The translations under genes and the position numbers were made by a program. This document shows positions 1 through 10,098 of a DNA stretch of 64,000 bases, one piece after another. Numbering within the stretch: the stretch's first letter is position 1; every line of letters starts with the position of its first letter. This DNA is from Micromussa lordhowensis (lineage: Eukaryota > Cnidaria > Anthozoa > Scleractinia > Lobophylliidae), in NCBI GenBank assembly GCA_964020085.1, contig OZ026600.1, forward strand, positions 492,701 to 556,700, written 5' to 3'. The notes under the pieces are model-generated. The model ran no database searches. It saw only the letters and a program-made list of their open reading frames with translations, and was not told the origin of the DNA.

Positions 1-378
1 TCTTTCTGACTTTCGGTGGTGGGGTAGGTATGAGCTTATAACAATGAAAAAAAAAGCCTTACTAGAGACTTTTCAAGGAAAGATCACTTGAAATCTATAA
101 ATTACCTCACTCGGTGTTTTTGTAAGGAGTATTAAAACAAGAACTTTTCGCGGTTGGAAGTTCTAAGTACATCACTAAATAAAAGAAGCCAATTTGACCT
201 ACCCCTACTGCGGACTTTGATTGCCCATAAACCCGATAGCGTCTTACACTCGATCGAAAATCGCCTCTTTTAAAATTGTACATTGTTAATGTTAAACTTA
301 AACTCAGTCTGCTGCTTGGACGGTGTATATTAGCTTGAAGTTCCCGTTGGCGGTTGTGTAAGTGAAATCTACGAGTGT

Positions 379-750
379 TTGCACGCGTTTTCAATGGAGT
401 CAAGACAACTAAGGGATTACGTTTATTGTGACCATTGCAACCAGCTAGTCGCCAAGTCAACTTCTGACGCCTATTTACAAAGAAAAAGTCTCAACCATCA
501 AGAGCAAGCTGAATACCGTAGGAAATACCTTCACATTGCCCCTGAAATAGTTAAAGGACAGGCACCTTCATATCTTTCAGATGTTTATTCAATGGGAATG
601 CTCATGGCAGATGTGAGAGGTAAATTCCCATCTGAAAAAACCTTTGTTAATCTTCAAGTAAAGTGCTTGCAGGAGGATCCAAAATTTAGGTGTTCTATTT
701 CTGATATTCATAATGTTCTTAACAGAATTGTCAAAAGCAATGAAGAATAA
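379..750 (+). pseudogene. Protein-kinase-like C-lobe fragment
   Basis: An open frame of 123 codons. Its middle and end look like subdomains VIII to XI of a protein kinase: an APE triplet (HIAPEIVKG), then SDVYSMGML, which matches the conserved D-x-W/Y-S-x-G segment, then CLQEDPKFRCSI, which matches the C-lobe arginine motif. The glycine loop, catalytic lysine, HRD and DFG are absent, so it cannot be an active kinase alone. The first ~40 residues (CDHCNQLVAKST) look like a zinc-knuckle-type start not native to kinases, which suggests a chimera or a 3' exon fragment. The end of the frame lies in a tandemly duplicated segment. It may be a retro-fragment, or the last exon of a gene whose other exons lie outside the window. 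Confidence 0.5.
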
Positions 751-2035
751 CACAAAAGCGCATAAGATGGCTTCTTAGAAGAGTTAATTTAAGTAAGAAA
801 AACATTTGTATCTGCCACTCTTTCCATATGTAAGTCATGGTCATGTTTCTTTGTTCCCTGTTCCACTTTTCATTGGGCATTGTGATGCAAGCTGCTGTAA
901 ACCTCCTGTGCAGTTCATTTTGTGCATGTATTTAAGACACTTCTCAGCCAAATTATTTGGCTCTGATGTAAGATATACTGGTTTTTAAGTACATTCTATT
1001 GAGGTGCAGGGGCTGCAATTTTCTCAGTAGCATTGCAGATTTTAGGAAAAAGAATTATGATTAATTTTTAGACAAATTTGGCTTTTGCTGCGTTAGGTTC
1101 CACAATAGTTTTTGTTCTTTTTTCAGTTTTTCATGAATGTGCATGGAGTCAGATATCTGAATAGATTTGTGTCTTCAAATGTCTGGAATTCTTTGATCTA
1201 TGTGACAACACAATTTTTTGTTCATTTTTATTCATTCAAATTATAAATTCACAATTCAAATGTGAATTAATGTGGGCAGATCTTGTCAGCATCCACGCCA
1301 TCGGGTTTTCAAGATGCAGTCATCTTTCGTAAGCCCTTTGTCAAGATGTGGTCATCTTTCGGCAATCTGGTGCTGGTTGCTGCAAACTGCCTTTTTGTGC
1401 AATTCCACCTATTTGACCATGACTCATTCCACTTCATTTGAAGAGCTTGCAGGAGGATCCAAAATTCAGGTGCCATAATTCCTATCTTATTGTTGTTTGT
1501 ACTTACAATAATTATTGACGAAAGAAATGAGGTAAAACAAATAAGGCGACATGAGATTGCATTTAAGAAGAGTTAATTTAAAGTAAATCATACACAAATC
1601 CTGAATATCACTGTTGAGCTTCATTATCTAATAAGGTAATTTCTATTCTCTGCTGCAATTATAATTTGGCAAATTGATGTGAGCTGCTGTGAACTCCTTT
1701 TTTAGTTCATTTTTATTACATGTATTTGCAACACGGCAATCTAGCTGTGGCATTAGAGTATGCTGCAGCTGCTTAGTTGTCTATTGTGGTACATTACTCT
1801 AGTTTTCACACATTGAAGATTGTAAGAATGATATATTGAGCAACATTAATTTTTTATTCATTTTTGGTCTTAATTTATCTATTCACAATTCAAATGTGAA
1901 TTAATGTGGGCAGATCTTGTCAGCATCCACGCCATTGGGTTTTCAAGATGTAGTCATCTTTTGTAAGCCCTTTGTCAAGATGTGGTCATCTTTCGGCAAT
2001 CTGGTGCTGGCTGCTGCAAACTGCCTTCGTAACAT
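665..2035. repeat. Degenerate tandem duplication (~0.65-0.8 kb unit, two copies)
   Basis: The kinase-fragment tail at 665 (GCTTGCAGGAGGATCC) recurs at 1445, and GCTGCTGT(A/G)AAC at 891 recurs at 1683. A ~140 bp block starting ACAATTCAAATGTGAA at 1251 recurs at 1885 with few changes. The order is preserved, so this is a direct duplication with internal length changes. The second copy has lost the kinase reading frame. Confidence 0.7.
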
Positions 2036-2229
2036 ACTTTGGCCTATGTGACCTTGAGGTACAGATGTATTTGTCAAACTCAACTAGCATCCTGTGCTTC
2101 AAATTATGGCACTGGAATAAAGTTGGCTTGTACATGCAGCACTATTAGAAGACATTCAATGTTGCAACTATTGCTATGTATTATTAGTCATCATGGCATC
2201 CTTTTCAAGGGTAAAGTTGAGAAATGAGA

Positions 2230-3224
2230 ATATGCATATTTCTTTTATGAATGGTGGCTTATCAGACAATTCCTCACAAAGTGCAAAGTGAGATTTCTGA
2301 ATTTTCTAATACAGGTATACCTAGCAACAACAATTGAAAACAAATCTGGAACAATGAACCTACAGTAGTCACTTCCCCCAATAAGGTTCTCTAAGACACT
2401 TTTCCCATAAAAAAGTTTGTTTGTAGACGAGCCTGAGTCTTTCAAGTGTGATTATGATGGATATGCCAAGAATTGGAATAGAACACTGTCTGTGCTGTCC
2501 TTAGGCAAAGACACTTTGGAAGCCCACTTTGTCTCCTGTTTTATTTTTTCATCCAAATTTTCCCTTCACTGAAGGTTTGTGTAGCCACATTTTGAATTGA
2601 AAACTGTTTCAGAAATATATAATTTATGTGCAGTGTTTCATTTTTAAACTGAACGAATTGAAGTCTCAACATAACATAGTATGTAAGTTCCAGGGTACTT
2701 ATAGCAAAGCTGTCACTGTTCATGCTTTTGTTCCCAGCAGATTAGAGTCCCAGCAAAGCAAATCGTCTTTTGCTGTTGTTTGTTTTCTCTTTTTACCTTT
2801 TTATCGCCAAGCTCTGCAAGGCTTTTTGTAGTATTTTAAGAAAATTACTTAAAAAATGATTTTCAGTCCGCCCTCTCTCAAGAGTTTGTTTGCGACTTTT
2901 GTTTTGATTCATGTCAGATTCATGTCATTCTTTCTGATATCACTTGATGAAAAACTGTCATAGCTGTAAAACTCAAGTAAACTGTTGGAAAAAGAATTTG
3001 AAATGCCTCTAAGATAAGGTAAGTGGTTCGTAACGAATAACATCGATTGGCATTTCATCGTGTGAGACTCACAAACCTTGGAGTGCCGAGACCGTCCTTA
3101 AACTGTGGGCCCTTAAAGGTACCCCCCCCCCCCCTCCAACTTGAAATCTCCAATCACTCTTTGCATTATATGTCACCTTTACGTGAATACTGAAATTTTT
3201 ATAAGGTTCATCATCATTTCAAAT
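2230..3224. other. No gene recognised
   Basis: AT-rich sequence with only short chance open frames. A C-run lies at about 3122-3135. No protein similarity, RNA gene or inverted repeat was recognised. Confidence 0.5.
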
Positions 3225-3618
3225 CATCATTTCGTCCTGTGTATAAGTTCTATTCGTCTTTAAGTGATTTCCTTTAAATGCTCTTAAATCTTGTATTTCA
3301 TTTCCATTCCCTTTAAGTGACAAGTATATATAATTAAAGACTTCGACTCATTTAAGTCATCTTTATATGCACCACCTAATTCCTATTAAAGGCTTCACCT
3401 CATTTAAGTCACCTTTATCTTCCAAACGTAAAGGCACGAATGTTAATATTGTGTCTTGTGAATTTAATGACCACTTAAACAATCGTAAAGTTACCTTATG
3501 CAAAGTCTCTCTTTAAGAGAATAAGTTGCTTTAAGAGAAACTTAAAGATTAATTAGGATCTTTAAGTGACATTTAATTTTTCCGTAAAGACAAGGAAATA
3601 CATCATTTCGTCCTGTGT
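3225..3618. repeat. ~358 bp insertion between 18 bp direct repeats
   Basis: The 18-mer CATCATTTCGTCCTGTGT occurs at 3225-3242 and again at 3601-3618. The stretch between is AT-rich and contains repeated TTTAAGTCA(C/T)CTTTAT motifs (about 3350-3415). This looks like a short insertion with a target-site duplication of LINE/SINE length. The second direct repeat abuts the left end of the 4.1 kb duplicated segment. Confidence 0.5.
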
Positions 3619-3824
3619 TTATTACAGTGGATGGTTTACCTGTTTCAATGGCTATTCAGCTTTGTGGCCTGGCCCCCTCCCGTTATAAGGGCCATAGTTT
3701 TCGTATTGGGACAGCCTCTCATGCAGTAGATCGAGGTCTGTCTGATGCTCAAATTCATGCTTTGGGTCGTTGGAAGTCAAATGCTTTTCAAAGATATATA
3801 AGGGTACCTAGCCTCGTTTCCTAA
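3618..3824 (+). pseudogene. Tyrosine recombinase C-terminal fragment (copy A)
   Basis: Only the catalytic C-terminal end remains. The box II pattern H-x-x-R is seen in GHSFRIG, followed by LGRWKS and the tyrosine context FQRYIR, so three of the catalytic residues are visible. This arrangement is typical of recombinases of DIRS/Ngaro/Crypton-type elements in animals. Relative to copy B a 27 nt in-frame deletion removes the residues after GLPVS. There is no N-terminal half and no plausible start. Confidence 0.75.
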
Positions 3825-4499
3825 AAGTCTATTAGTTAATTTCTTGGAGTGCTTTTTGGATGCAGTTAGAATTCCAATCAAAGGAGGCATGGCGGGTTAA
3901 GTTAGTATGGGCGACTGTTCCGCCATGTTGACTCTTCTAGTTTGGTTCTTGGTGGGGCGTATAGTTTAGTATGGATTGGTTGTTTTCAGTGTATCTTTTA
4001 ATAATGATCTCCTGATGCGTGCAGTTAACATGGGCGGCTGCCTCTCTAGGCTCTTCCTGAGAGGGTTTGTTTCAGTGGTAGGATAAGTTAGTTATGTGTT
4101 ATTTTCTCAACCAGGTGACTTCTGTTTGCATGGGCGGCTGTTGCCATACTGGTTTCTTTTAAGAGTTATCCTCTTTGGTGCATTTTCTGTGATCTAATGT
4201 TACCTTATAATTTTTTCCTTTTGGCTAATAGACTTTACGGTTCCATGTTTGTTGTGGTGCTCTTCAGGCTGGGGTGGGGCAGCATTTTTGGCGTTTTTAG
4301 TGCCCACACCTTTACTGGGCCAAACGTCTTATGAAAGATTGTTAAGGAAATTTAATGTTTGAATAAAAGCGACTATAGGCCTTTGTCCATAGCCATATTA
4401 GCCCAATCATTTGATGTGTTTTTAAAGTAGCCCAGTAAACAGAGCTCAGGAAAGGCAGCACTGGGACGCGTTCTTTTGGGTTGGAGGAAAAAGGCAAAA

Positions 4500-5345
4500 A
4501 GTTCTGAAGTAAATATTGGTTTCTGTGGGGGCGTGACGTCGCTAATTCATTTCGCCTGTTTAGGCTGCCCAGCTCTTTTTTACAAATAATAATGATTTTT
4601 ACATGAAGACCAAGACTGCAGTTTTTGCTAATGTTGCTATAAAACTTTAACCCTAACCCTAAAACTTTCCATTTTATCTGAAATGGTTTCTTGGGTTAGG
4701 GTTAGGGTTAGGGTTAGTCGAAACATGTTTTGAAGGTTCCGTTTCATTTCTTCTGCTCGGGTGTCGAAAGGATGTCTAGTGGTTCCTGAAACGTTCCTTA
4801 CGTTTGTTGTCTATCCGACATAAGTTTCAGTTGATGTCTCAATTGCAGGTGTCAGGTTGTTGCGTTGGAGTATTTGCAGATGAAAGAACGTGTTTGTTGT
4901 GTGACGAGATGATAGATTTCATGTTAGACATGGATGAATAGCTCAGTTTAAGTGTGTGCCTGTTGAAAGTCTCGTGGAGAGGATGGTTCTTTTGAAAACA
5001 TTTGTCGACTTTATGTAAGAATTTTCTCCCAAGGTTAGATGTAACGTTTGAATCAAAAGGAGGGTTGTACCATGTGATGTTTCTTGTTTGCTTTCTTTTG
5101 TTTTTCGTAGCTCGCTCTACTGAAGGATTGGATGTTAGCTTGTGGTCATAACCACTTTCTGTTAGTGCTTGCTGGTTAGGGGCAATGGATGCGTCAAATA
5201 CTTCTTTGCTGGATGAAATGCTAGTTAACCTTTTGTTGATGTTGAGTGGGATGTTTTTTTTAGTAATTCTTGGGTGTGGTTGCTCTGTTCGTGGACGTAC
5301 GCAAGCTAACATTCAATCATTGTTGTTATTCATTGGCCCTAAACA
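4500..5345 (-). pseudogene. Penelope-like element remnant, RT thumb to GIY-YIG (copy A)
   Basis: Read on the minus strand, the frame at 5312-4839 has the segment between RT and endonuclease of Penelope-like elements: ITWYNPPF, LGRKFLHKVDKCF, HPLHETFNRHTLKLSYSSM and SSHNKHVLSS. The GIY-YIG region follows downstream with frameshifts. Copy A has lost the Cys-rich stretch seen in copy B at about 11170-11225. The end of the endonuclease (KWKVL, then NRRNELA) can be followed to about 4500. Two telomere-like tracts interrupt this part. The palm of the RT is missing, so this is a dead 3' fragment. Confidence 0.75.
4648..4717. repeat. Inverted pair of TTAGGG-like tracts (interstitial telomeric repeats)
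   Basis: The plus strand reads TAACCCTAACCCT at 4648-4660 and GGGTTAGGGTTAGGGTTAGGG split over 4693-4713. The tracts are convergent and separated by ~30 nt that are themselves partly palindromic (CCATTT..AAATGG). The second tract has four G3 runs, so it fits a G-quadruplex. Copy B (10962-11017) has the same layout with fewer units. Both lie inside the degenerate GIY-YIG coding region. Confidence 0.85.
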
Positions 5346-5622
5346 GGGATTTTGCTAGCTTGCTTTGGCATGTTATGTGATTTATATTCATTTTCACGCA
5401 CTTTTTGTTTACTTAATGTTTGACTTTCTATGGAAATCCCCTCGGGGTGGCATTACAACCCACTAAAAACTATTAGTTCTGTTCTTCTTATGTACACTAG
5501 GGACTATTTAGAAATCTGAATTTGTATCGTTATCCTGCATGTAAATGTTATGTAATACTCCGTGGACTAGTTGTATACTCTTTTTAAGTTATTTTTCTTA
5601 GACCAGTCTCACTTGCTGTAAA

Positions 5623-5648
5623 CTGATGAAGGTCGTAAATGACTGAAA
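5623..5648 (+). ncRNA. Hammerhead-ribozyme-like core (copy A, plus)
   Basis: CTGATGA, then a short stem (GGTC/GACT with one G-U pair) around a 6 nt loop, then GAAA. This is the conserved core order of hammerhead ribozymes, which are known in Penelope-like elements. Stems I and III could not be completed convincingly, so it may be a relic. Copy B has the same core at 12001-12026. Confidence 0.3.
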
Positions 5649-5759
5649 CGTTTTTAAGTTAAATTTTTTAGTCCAAAAGTTGTCCGTCCTCTGCCCATTG
5701 TATGCTGTCTATATTTAAGCACAAATGAAGGTAAGACACGTTTATAAAGAACACTTTTA

Positions 5760-5787
5760 TTTCGACTGACTTGTCGGTCTTCTTCAG
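5760..5787 (-). ncRNA. Hammerhead-like core variant (copy A, minus)
   Basis: On the minus strand: CTGAAGA, then a 7 bp stem with one mismatch (GACCGAC / GTCAGTC, loop AA), then GAAA. The box is CTGAAGA rather than CTGATGA, so it is probably non-functional. It is in the same orientation as the Penelope frame. Copy B has the equivalent at about 12150-12176. Confidence 0.25.
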
Positions 5788-5879
5788 AGTGAATGAAGAA
5801 AAACCGTAATACACAAATATTTACTACGCCACTGAAATACGAAAAATAAATGACTGAGCCACTACGCGCGCTCTCATTG

Positions 5880-6022
5880 GTCGAATGAGAGTATGTTAAC
5901 ACGGTTGTGACGTTTTAGATTCGCGCGTATTTTTGAGAATTATTTTATAAAAGCAATAGAGCACTTTTTCCGTGTTTACATAGCCTCATCTAAACACTCG
6001 GAGGGTTGGGAGAATTCTCGAA
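5880..6022. mobile_element. Half of a palindromic MITE (copy A)
   Basis: The sequence from GAGTATGTTAACACGG through GCAATAGAGCAC to GGGTTGGGAGAATTCTCG is found in inverted orientation in a complete foldback copy at 53899-54205. Here one arm abuts the 5'-truncated LINE RT remnant. It carries no gene. Confidence 0.65.
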
Positions 6023-6662
6023 AGTTATGATATTAGTGTCATCAGCAAAAAGATAGAAGTTGAGTTTTTTTGGAACAGGTGTAAATATCATTGATATACA
6101 ATAAAAACAATAACGGCCTGATACGAAACCTTGTGGCACACCACCAGTCGTTAAGGTTCTTTCAGAGATGTGTGGACCAACTTGTGTTATTTGTGTCCGG
6201 TCTTGTAAATAGGATGAAAACCATTTGAATATTATTTCACGCAAACCATAATATTTAGGTTTATTAGATAAGATGGCATGATCTACTGTATCGAACGCTT
6301 TCTTTAAGTCTATAAAAACACCACACGAAAATAGATGTTTGTCAGTATGGTCAAAATAGTGTTAACTATGTCAATAATCGCATGCCGGGTTGAATGTTCT
6401 CCACGAAATCCTTATTGAGAACGACGTCTTCTTCATTTATGAGAACTTTCATTCTTTTGTACATCAATCTTTCAAAAATTCTGTTAAAGTTAGACAGTAA
6501 AGATATTGGTCTGTAATTATTTGGTTCAGTTTCATCATCTGCCTTAAATATGGGTATGATTTTTGACATTTTAAGTTTGGCTGGATAGGTTCCAAGTGAT
6601 ATAGATGAATTAAATCGGATTTCTGCTGAGACATAACTTGAGACATCACTTTCACACTTCAA
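5990..6662 (-). pseudogene. LINE reverse transcriptase fragment (copy A)
   Basis: Two minus-strand frames belong to one non-LTR RT. The upstream part (6662-6366) has KIIPIFKADD, NNYRPISLLS and FERLMYKRM. The downstream part (6244-5990) has FKWFSSYLQDR, GVPQG (RT motif 4) and LFADD (catalytic motif 5, the F/Y-x-D-D box). The stretch between the two frames and the segment after GVPQG are shifted or mutated. Endonuclease, RT start and C-terminus are missing. The family is probably jockey/CR1-like. Confidence 0.85.
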
Positions 6663-7348
6663 TATCCCAGTATGAGACGGGTGATTTACATCTCCCTATG
6701 AAATCAGTGGAGTTAAAGATAATTGATTTGCTAATTTTTGTCCCACTGTTGCGAAATGCTCATTGAGAATATTAGGTATGCAAGTGGCGTCACGCATGAA
6801 GTCCTTGAGCGCACTAATTGATTTATTTCTCTTGGTTTTGCAATTTAATATGTTACTTACTCGTATCCAAGTTTTTTCATAATATTTATGTTGGTTTGGA
6901 AATATTCAAACGAAATATTCAGTAGTCAACGCGGAGAAGAATTTTGAATCTTCATGCAGGTAAAATTTGGGCAATCGCAGAGCTTTATGATGTTATGATG
7001 TTCCCGCTGCCAGGAGTTCTGAAGGACGCTTTATTTACAGGTTTATCCATTTTCTGTTTCGTAAATCATCAAATAAAATACTCCAGGCACTGACCTTAAA
7101 CAAAATAAAAAAACTTTGTTAAACAAATTTCTGGTTAAGAATTTGGAGTGATTCGTGTTGCGTGTAGCTGAGTTGCTCATAATATCGCCCTGCACTCAAG
7201 TAGTATAGGAGATGAGGTTGTAGAGACAACATGCATTTTTCATCTAGTTTGTTATTCAACTAAATAGAGGTGTACATGTATATATGTATGTGTGTACGTA
7301 TATATAGGTATATTTATGAGTATGCGCATGAGTATATGGGTATATATG

Positions 7349-7573
7349 CATTCTCGTCCTCAGAGGCCGCGCTCCTTTTGGTCAGCACCAAGAAATCACG
7401 ACCTCTGGCCTGGTTCAACGACATTCTGTTTTTGAATGGCTTTGTGAACGCAATAGATTGAAACCAGAACCAATCAGATTTGTCAGACTCGACTCTGAGC
7501 ATGCGCAGAGTGACGGGAAGTCGTGATTTCTTGGTGCTGACCAAAAGGAGCGCGGCCTCTGGGGACGAGAATG
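7349..7573. mobile_element. 225 bp foldback MITE with 54 bp TIRs (copy A)
   Basis: The left arm 7349-7402 (CATTCTCGTCCTCAGAGGCC..) is the inverted complement of 7520-7573, with a mismatch or two over 54 bp. The arms give open frames on both strands (SSxEAALLLVSTKKSR), which are chance products of the repeat. The same element is at 13601-13825 in copy B. Confidence 0.9.
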
Positions 7574-7803
7574 GGTATATATGTAGATGCATATACCTAC
7601 TTTTTTGGGGGGGTAATGTAATAATGTAACTTTGTTCTTAACGTGAAAAAAGTAGAGTATTGTATTGCATTGTTAGTAGAGTAAGTAGCCCGTAATGTAA
7701 GTAATGTAATTTTTTTTGATTGGTGTCGGACAGTAGCCTAACCGTAGCAAAAAGGGCGCGAGTCAAATTTCTCCTCGGCGTAATGTGGACGCTGCCTTAG
7801 ACG

Positions 7804-7864
7804 GCTGGGACAAATTAGCTTCAGGCTATAGGGCTGGGACAAATCAGCTTCAAGCTATAGGGCT
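7804..7864. repeat. Two-copy ~30 bp tandem repeat upstream of the 7-TM gene
   Basis: GCTGGGACAAATTAGCTTCA is repeated about 30 bp later as GCTGGGACAAATCAGCTTCA, both followed by (G/A)GCTATAGG. It lies ~270 bp upstream of the start codon at 8137, in unique sequence between the two long repeats. Confidence 0.6.
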
Positions 7865-8136
7865 CGGCCCAATGAAAGAAGCATTCAAATTTAACTTCAC
7901 ATTAGCATGCAGTTAGACATGTAAATTTGCGAATCTAATCAGCGAACCGTTGCTGTTGTTGCTGCAAGCTACTGGCAGGTGAGACAAGTCGCGATACCAA
8001 TAATAGATATCGGAACGGTACAATCGACCACAAGGCGAGGACCAGAGAGTAATAGAGGCCGGCAAAAGACGAGTACAGGATCTCCGTGCCGATCAGTGTA
8101 CCCGAGAGACGAACTTAACGCCTAACTGCTGAAGGA

Positions 8137-8934
8137 ATGGCTGTTGTATTGCTTCACTTGTTTTACGTCGGTGGCTTAGCGATCAACGGTTATTTATTTT
8201 TTCGACTGTGCAAATCAAGTTCTTCACAGGCTTTCAGCTTCAACAACATCGTCTTAGTTCAATTACTTCTCAACATTTGCAACATTATAACGCACGCTAT
8301 GCTTGAGCTTTCCAGCTTACATATTTGGAGAACACTGTCGACAGGTTTTTCGTTCCTCTCAATTTATTTCCTTGCAGCCTTGATGGTGTCCATAGCTGCT
8401 GGGCGACCTTTACAGCAAAGACTGAACTTCAAGCTGAACATTGTCATTTTAATATTGATATTGTTCGGCTTGTTCGGCTTGTTCGCTATGTTAGGTCGGT
8501 TTGACCTATGTGCGAGCGACAACTGCTTCAGTTTGAATCTTGCTAACACCGAAGACAGTGCCGCCATTTCTTACACTGCTATAGCACACTTCTATCTTCC
8601 AACTGTAATTATCTTCTGTGCTTCATGGTATCACGGACATCGGAAATATTTCACACAAACTGCCGAGAAGCCTTCGCCAAACTTTATAAACTCTCTCACT
8701 CGTCTGGGTTCAAGCGGTGCGGTTTTACTGTTCATGATTTATGGGATTTTGGTTGTGGGTGGAATTTTGTATTTTGACGAAAGCAATGAGATCACTCTGT
8801 CTAACCACTTCTGTCGAATTAGCTGCCTTGACGAAGATGTTTATCTTCTCCTGTCTATTTTTCCAGTCTACATGGGCCATTTTATTAAAAGGAACAGAGA
8901 AGGAAAACTGCAGAAACAACAGGAAGAGATTTGA
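8137..8934 (+). CDS. Single-exon seven-transmembrane protein, GPCR-like
   Basis: An uninterrupted 265-codon frame starting at an ATG. Seven hydrophobic segments can be drawn at about residues 3-23, 36-56, 65-88, 98-118, 145-166, 192-213 and 236-250, ending in a short basic tail (KRNREGKLQKQ). Segment 1 has an N in INGYLF. Segment 5 has a central proline (FYLPTVIIF), as rhodopsin-family receptors do. No DRY follows segment 3 and no clear NPxxY is in segment 7, although FPVYMGHF lies where it would be. Cys residues in the loop after segment 4 (DLCASDNC) could form a disulfide. It is probably a divergent plasma-membrane receptor; ligand unknown. It sits between two copies of a 4.1 kb repeat and is not itself duplicated. 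Confidence 0.75.
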   Translation: MAVVLLHLFYVGGLAINGYLFFRLCKSSSSQAFSFNNIVLVQLLLNICNIITHAMLELSSLHIWRTLSTGFSFLSIYFLAALMVSIAAGRPLQQRLNFKLNIVILILILFGLFGLFAMLGRFDLCASDNCFSLNLANTEDSAAISYTAIAHFYLPTVIIFCASWYHGHRKYFTQTAEKPSPNFINSLTRLGSSGAVLLFMIYGILVVGGILYFDESNEITLSNHFCRISCLDEDVYLLLSIFPVYMGHFIKRNREGKLQKQQEEI

Positions 8935-9089
8935 AAGGAAAACAAGAGAGCGGCGAGTACTTGAGTGACTAGAAAATACAAACGACATCAACCAATCATT
9001 TTTTATTTCATTTCATAATTTAATTACAATTTACAGCTGGATTGACCCGCGGATAGTTATGCTATTCTAGGCGGGCTAGTCTATCAATA

Positions 9090-9290
9090 GATAATTTGGT
9101 TTTATCAACTGAGTCGATATTGGCCACCGCAAAGTGATTCGAAAGCTGACGTTTCGAGCGTTAGCCCTCCGTCGGTGCGATTCGCTCAGTTTTCGAATCT
9201 CTTTACGCTGACAGTATCATAATAATCAGCTCAGTTGATAAAAGCAAATTATCTTATAATACTCCCCACCGACGCAGCACCACAGTTTCA
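9090..9290. mobile_element. Foldback MITE, AGATAATTTGGTTTTATC type
   Basis: AGATAATTTGGTTTTATCAA at the left is repeated inverted at about 9230-9255. The outer part ACTCCCCACCGACGCAGCAC matches, inverted, the start of a related element at 25216-25375. It lies just downstream of the 7-TM gene. Confidence 0.75.
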
Positions 9291-9387
9291 TCAATAGTTA
9301 CATCCATCAATAGTTACGTTACTCTAAAGTTCTGAAGTACATATTGGTTTCTGTAGGAGTTCGACATCGCCTATTTCACCACCTGTA

Positions 9388-10098
9388 ATGGCCCTGTTTA
9401 TAGCTTATTTGTATAACTGTGGTTATGCCCCATCCACTCTGAACACTTTTATTTCAGCACGGGGTTATTGCCATAAACTAATGGGTCTTTCTGACCCCTC
9501 CAAAGTTTTTTATGTCTCCTAAGTGCTCAAGGGGTATGGGGAAATTGGCTTTCGCCTAGATTCTCGTCTTCCAATTACACTTCCTATACTAGACAGATTG
9601 GTTGCTGCTGCATCCTCTCTGGAAGGTTCAGCATATTAGATAATTCAATTTCAGGCTATGTGTTCACTGGCTTTTTATGCCTTTTTGCGAATTGGAGAAA
9701 TTAAATCAGTTTCTAAGCAAGGCGCTCCTTCTCCTCTCCAACTTTATCAGCTTACCAAATTGTTAAATGCTGCCAGTGAATTGACAGCATTTAAGGTGAC
9801 TTCACTAGTGGTTTCCCGTCATCCCCATTCTTGTCCAGTGGATTTGTTGTCCAAGTATCTAGCCTTGCGAGGCTCCGGACCAGCAGGCCCTATTTTTATT
9901 ACAGTGGATGGTTTACCTGTTTCTCGATCCAAATTTTCACAACGCCTTTCAATGGCTATTCAGCTTTGTGACTTGGCCCTCTCCCGTTATAAGGGCCATA
10001 GTTTTCGTATTAGGACAGGCTCTCATGCAGCAGATCGAGGTATGTCTGATGCTCAAATTCGTGCTTTGGGTCGTTGGAAGCTTTATAAAGATATATAA
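9388..10098 (+). pseudogene. Tyrosine recombinase, longer copy, with two in-frame stops
   Basis: The frame from an ATG at 9388 continues to 10098 but is broken by TAA at 9520-9522 and TAG at 9637-9639. The N-terminal part resembles a core-binding domain. The catalytic part shows the first Arg (FLRIGEI), then GHSFRIR (H-x-x-R) and LGRWK. A small deletion just before the catalytic tyrosine removes the FQRY segment kept at 3824, so the active site is lost as well. Such recombinases belong to DIRS/Ngaro/Crypton-type elements; no RT was found next to it. It runs into long repeat copy B at 9895. Confidence 0.8.

Larger units (their letters stand above)
3618..7716. repeat. Long direct repeat, copy A (~4.1 kb)
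   Basis: Collinear with 9895-13967 over essentially its whole length, with scattered substitutions and small indels. It carries, in order: the 3' end of a tyrosine-recombinase frame, a Penelope remnant on the minus strand with telomere-like tracts, two hammerhead-like cores, half of a foldback element, a LINE RT remnant on the minus strand, a 225 bp foldback element, and a low-complexity end rich in GTAATGTAA. Copy A lacks 27 nt of recombinase frame and ~75 nt of Penelope coding sequence present in copy B. Confidence 0.9.

Noticed and set aside
107..460. 117-codon minus-strand frame
   Set aside because: It overlaps the start of the kinase-like fragment on the other strand and has no protein character.
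7314..7592. Paired frames with EAALLLVSTKK on both strands
   Set aside because: They are the two arms of a 225 bp foldback element, not a protein.
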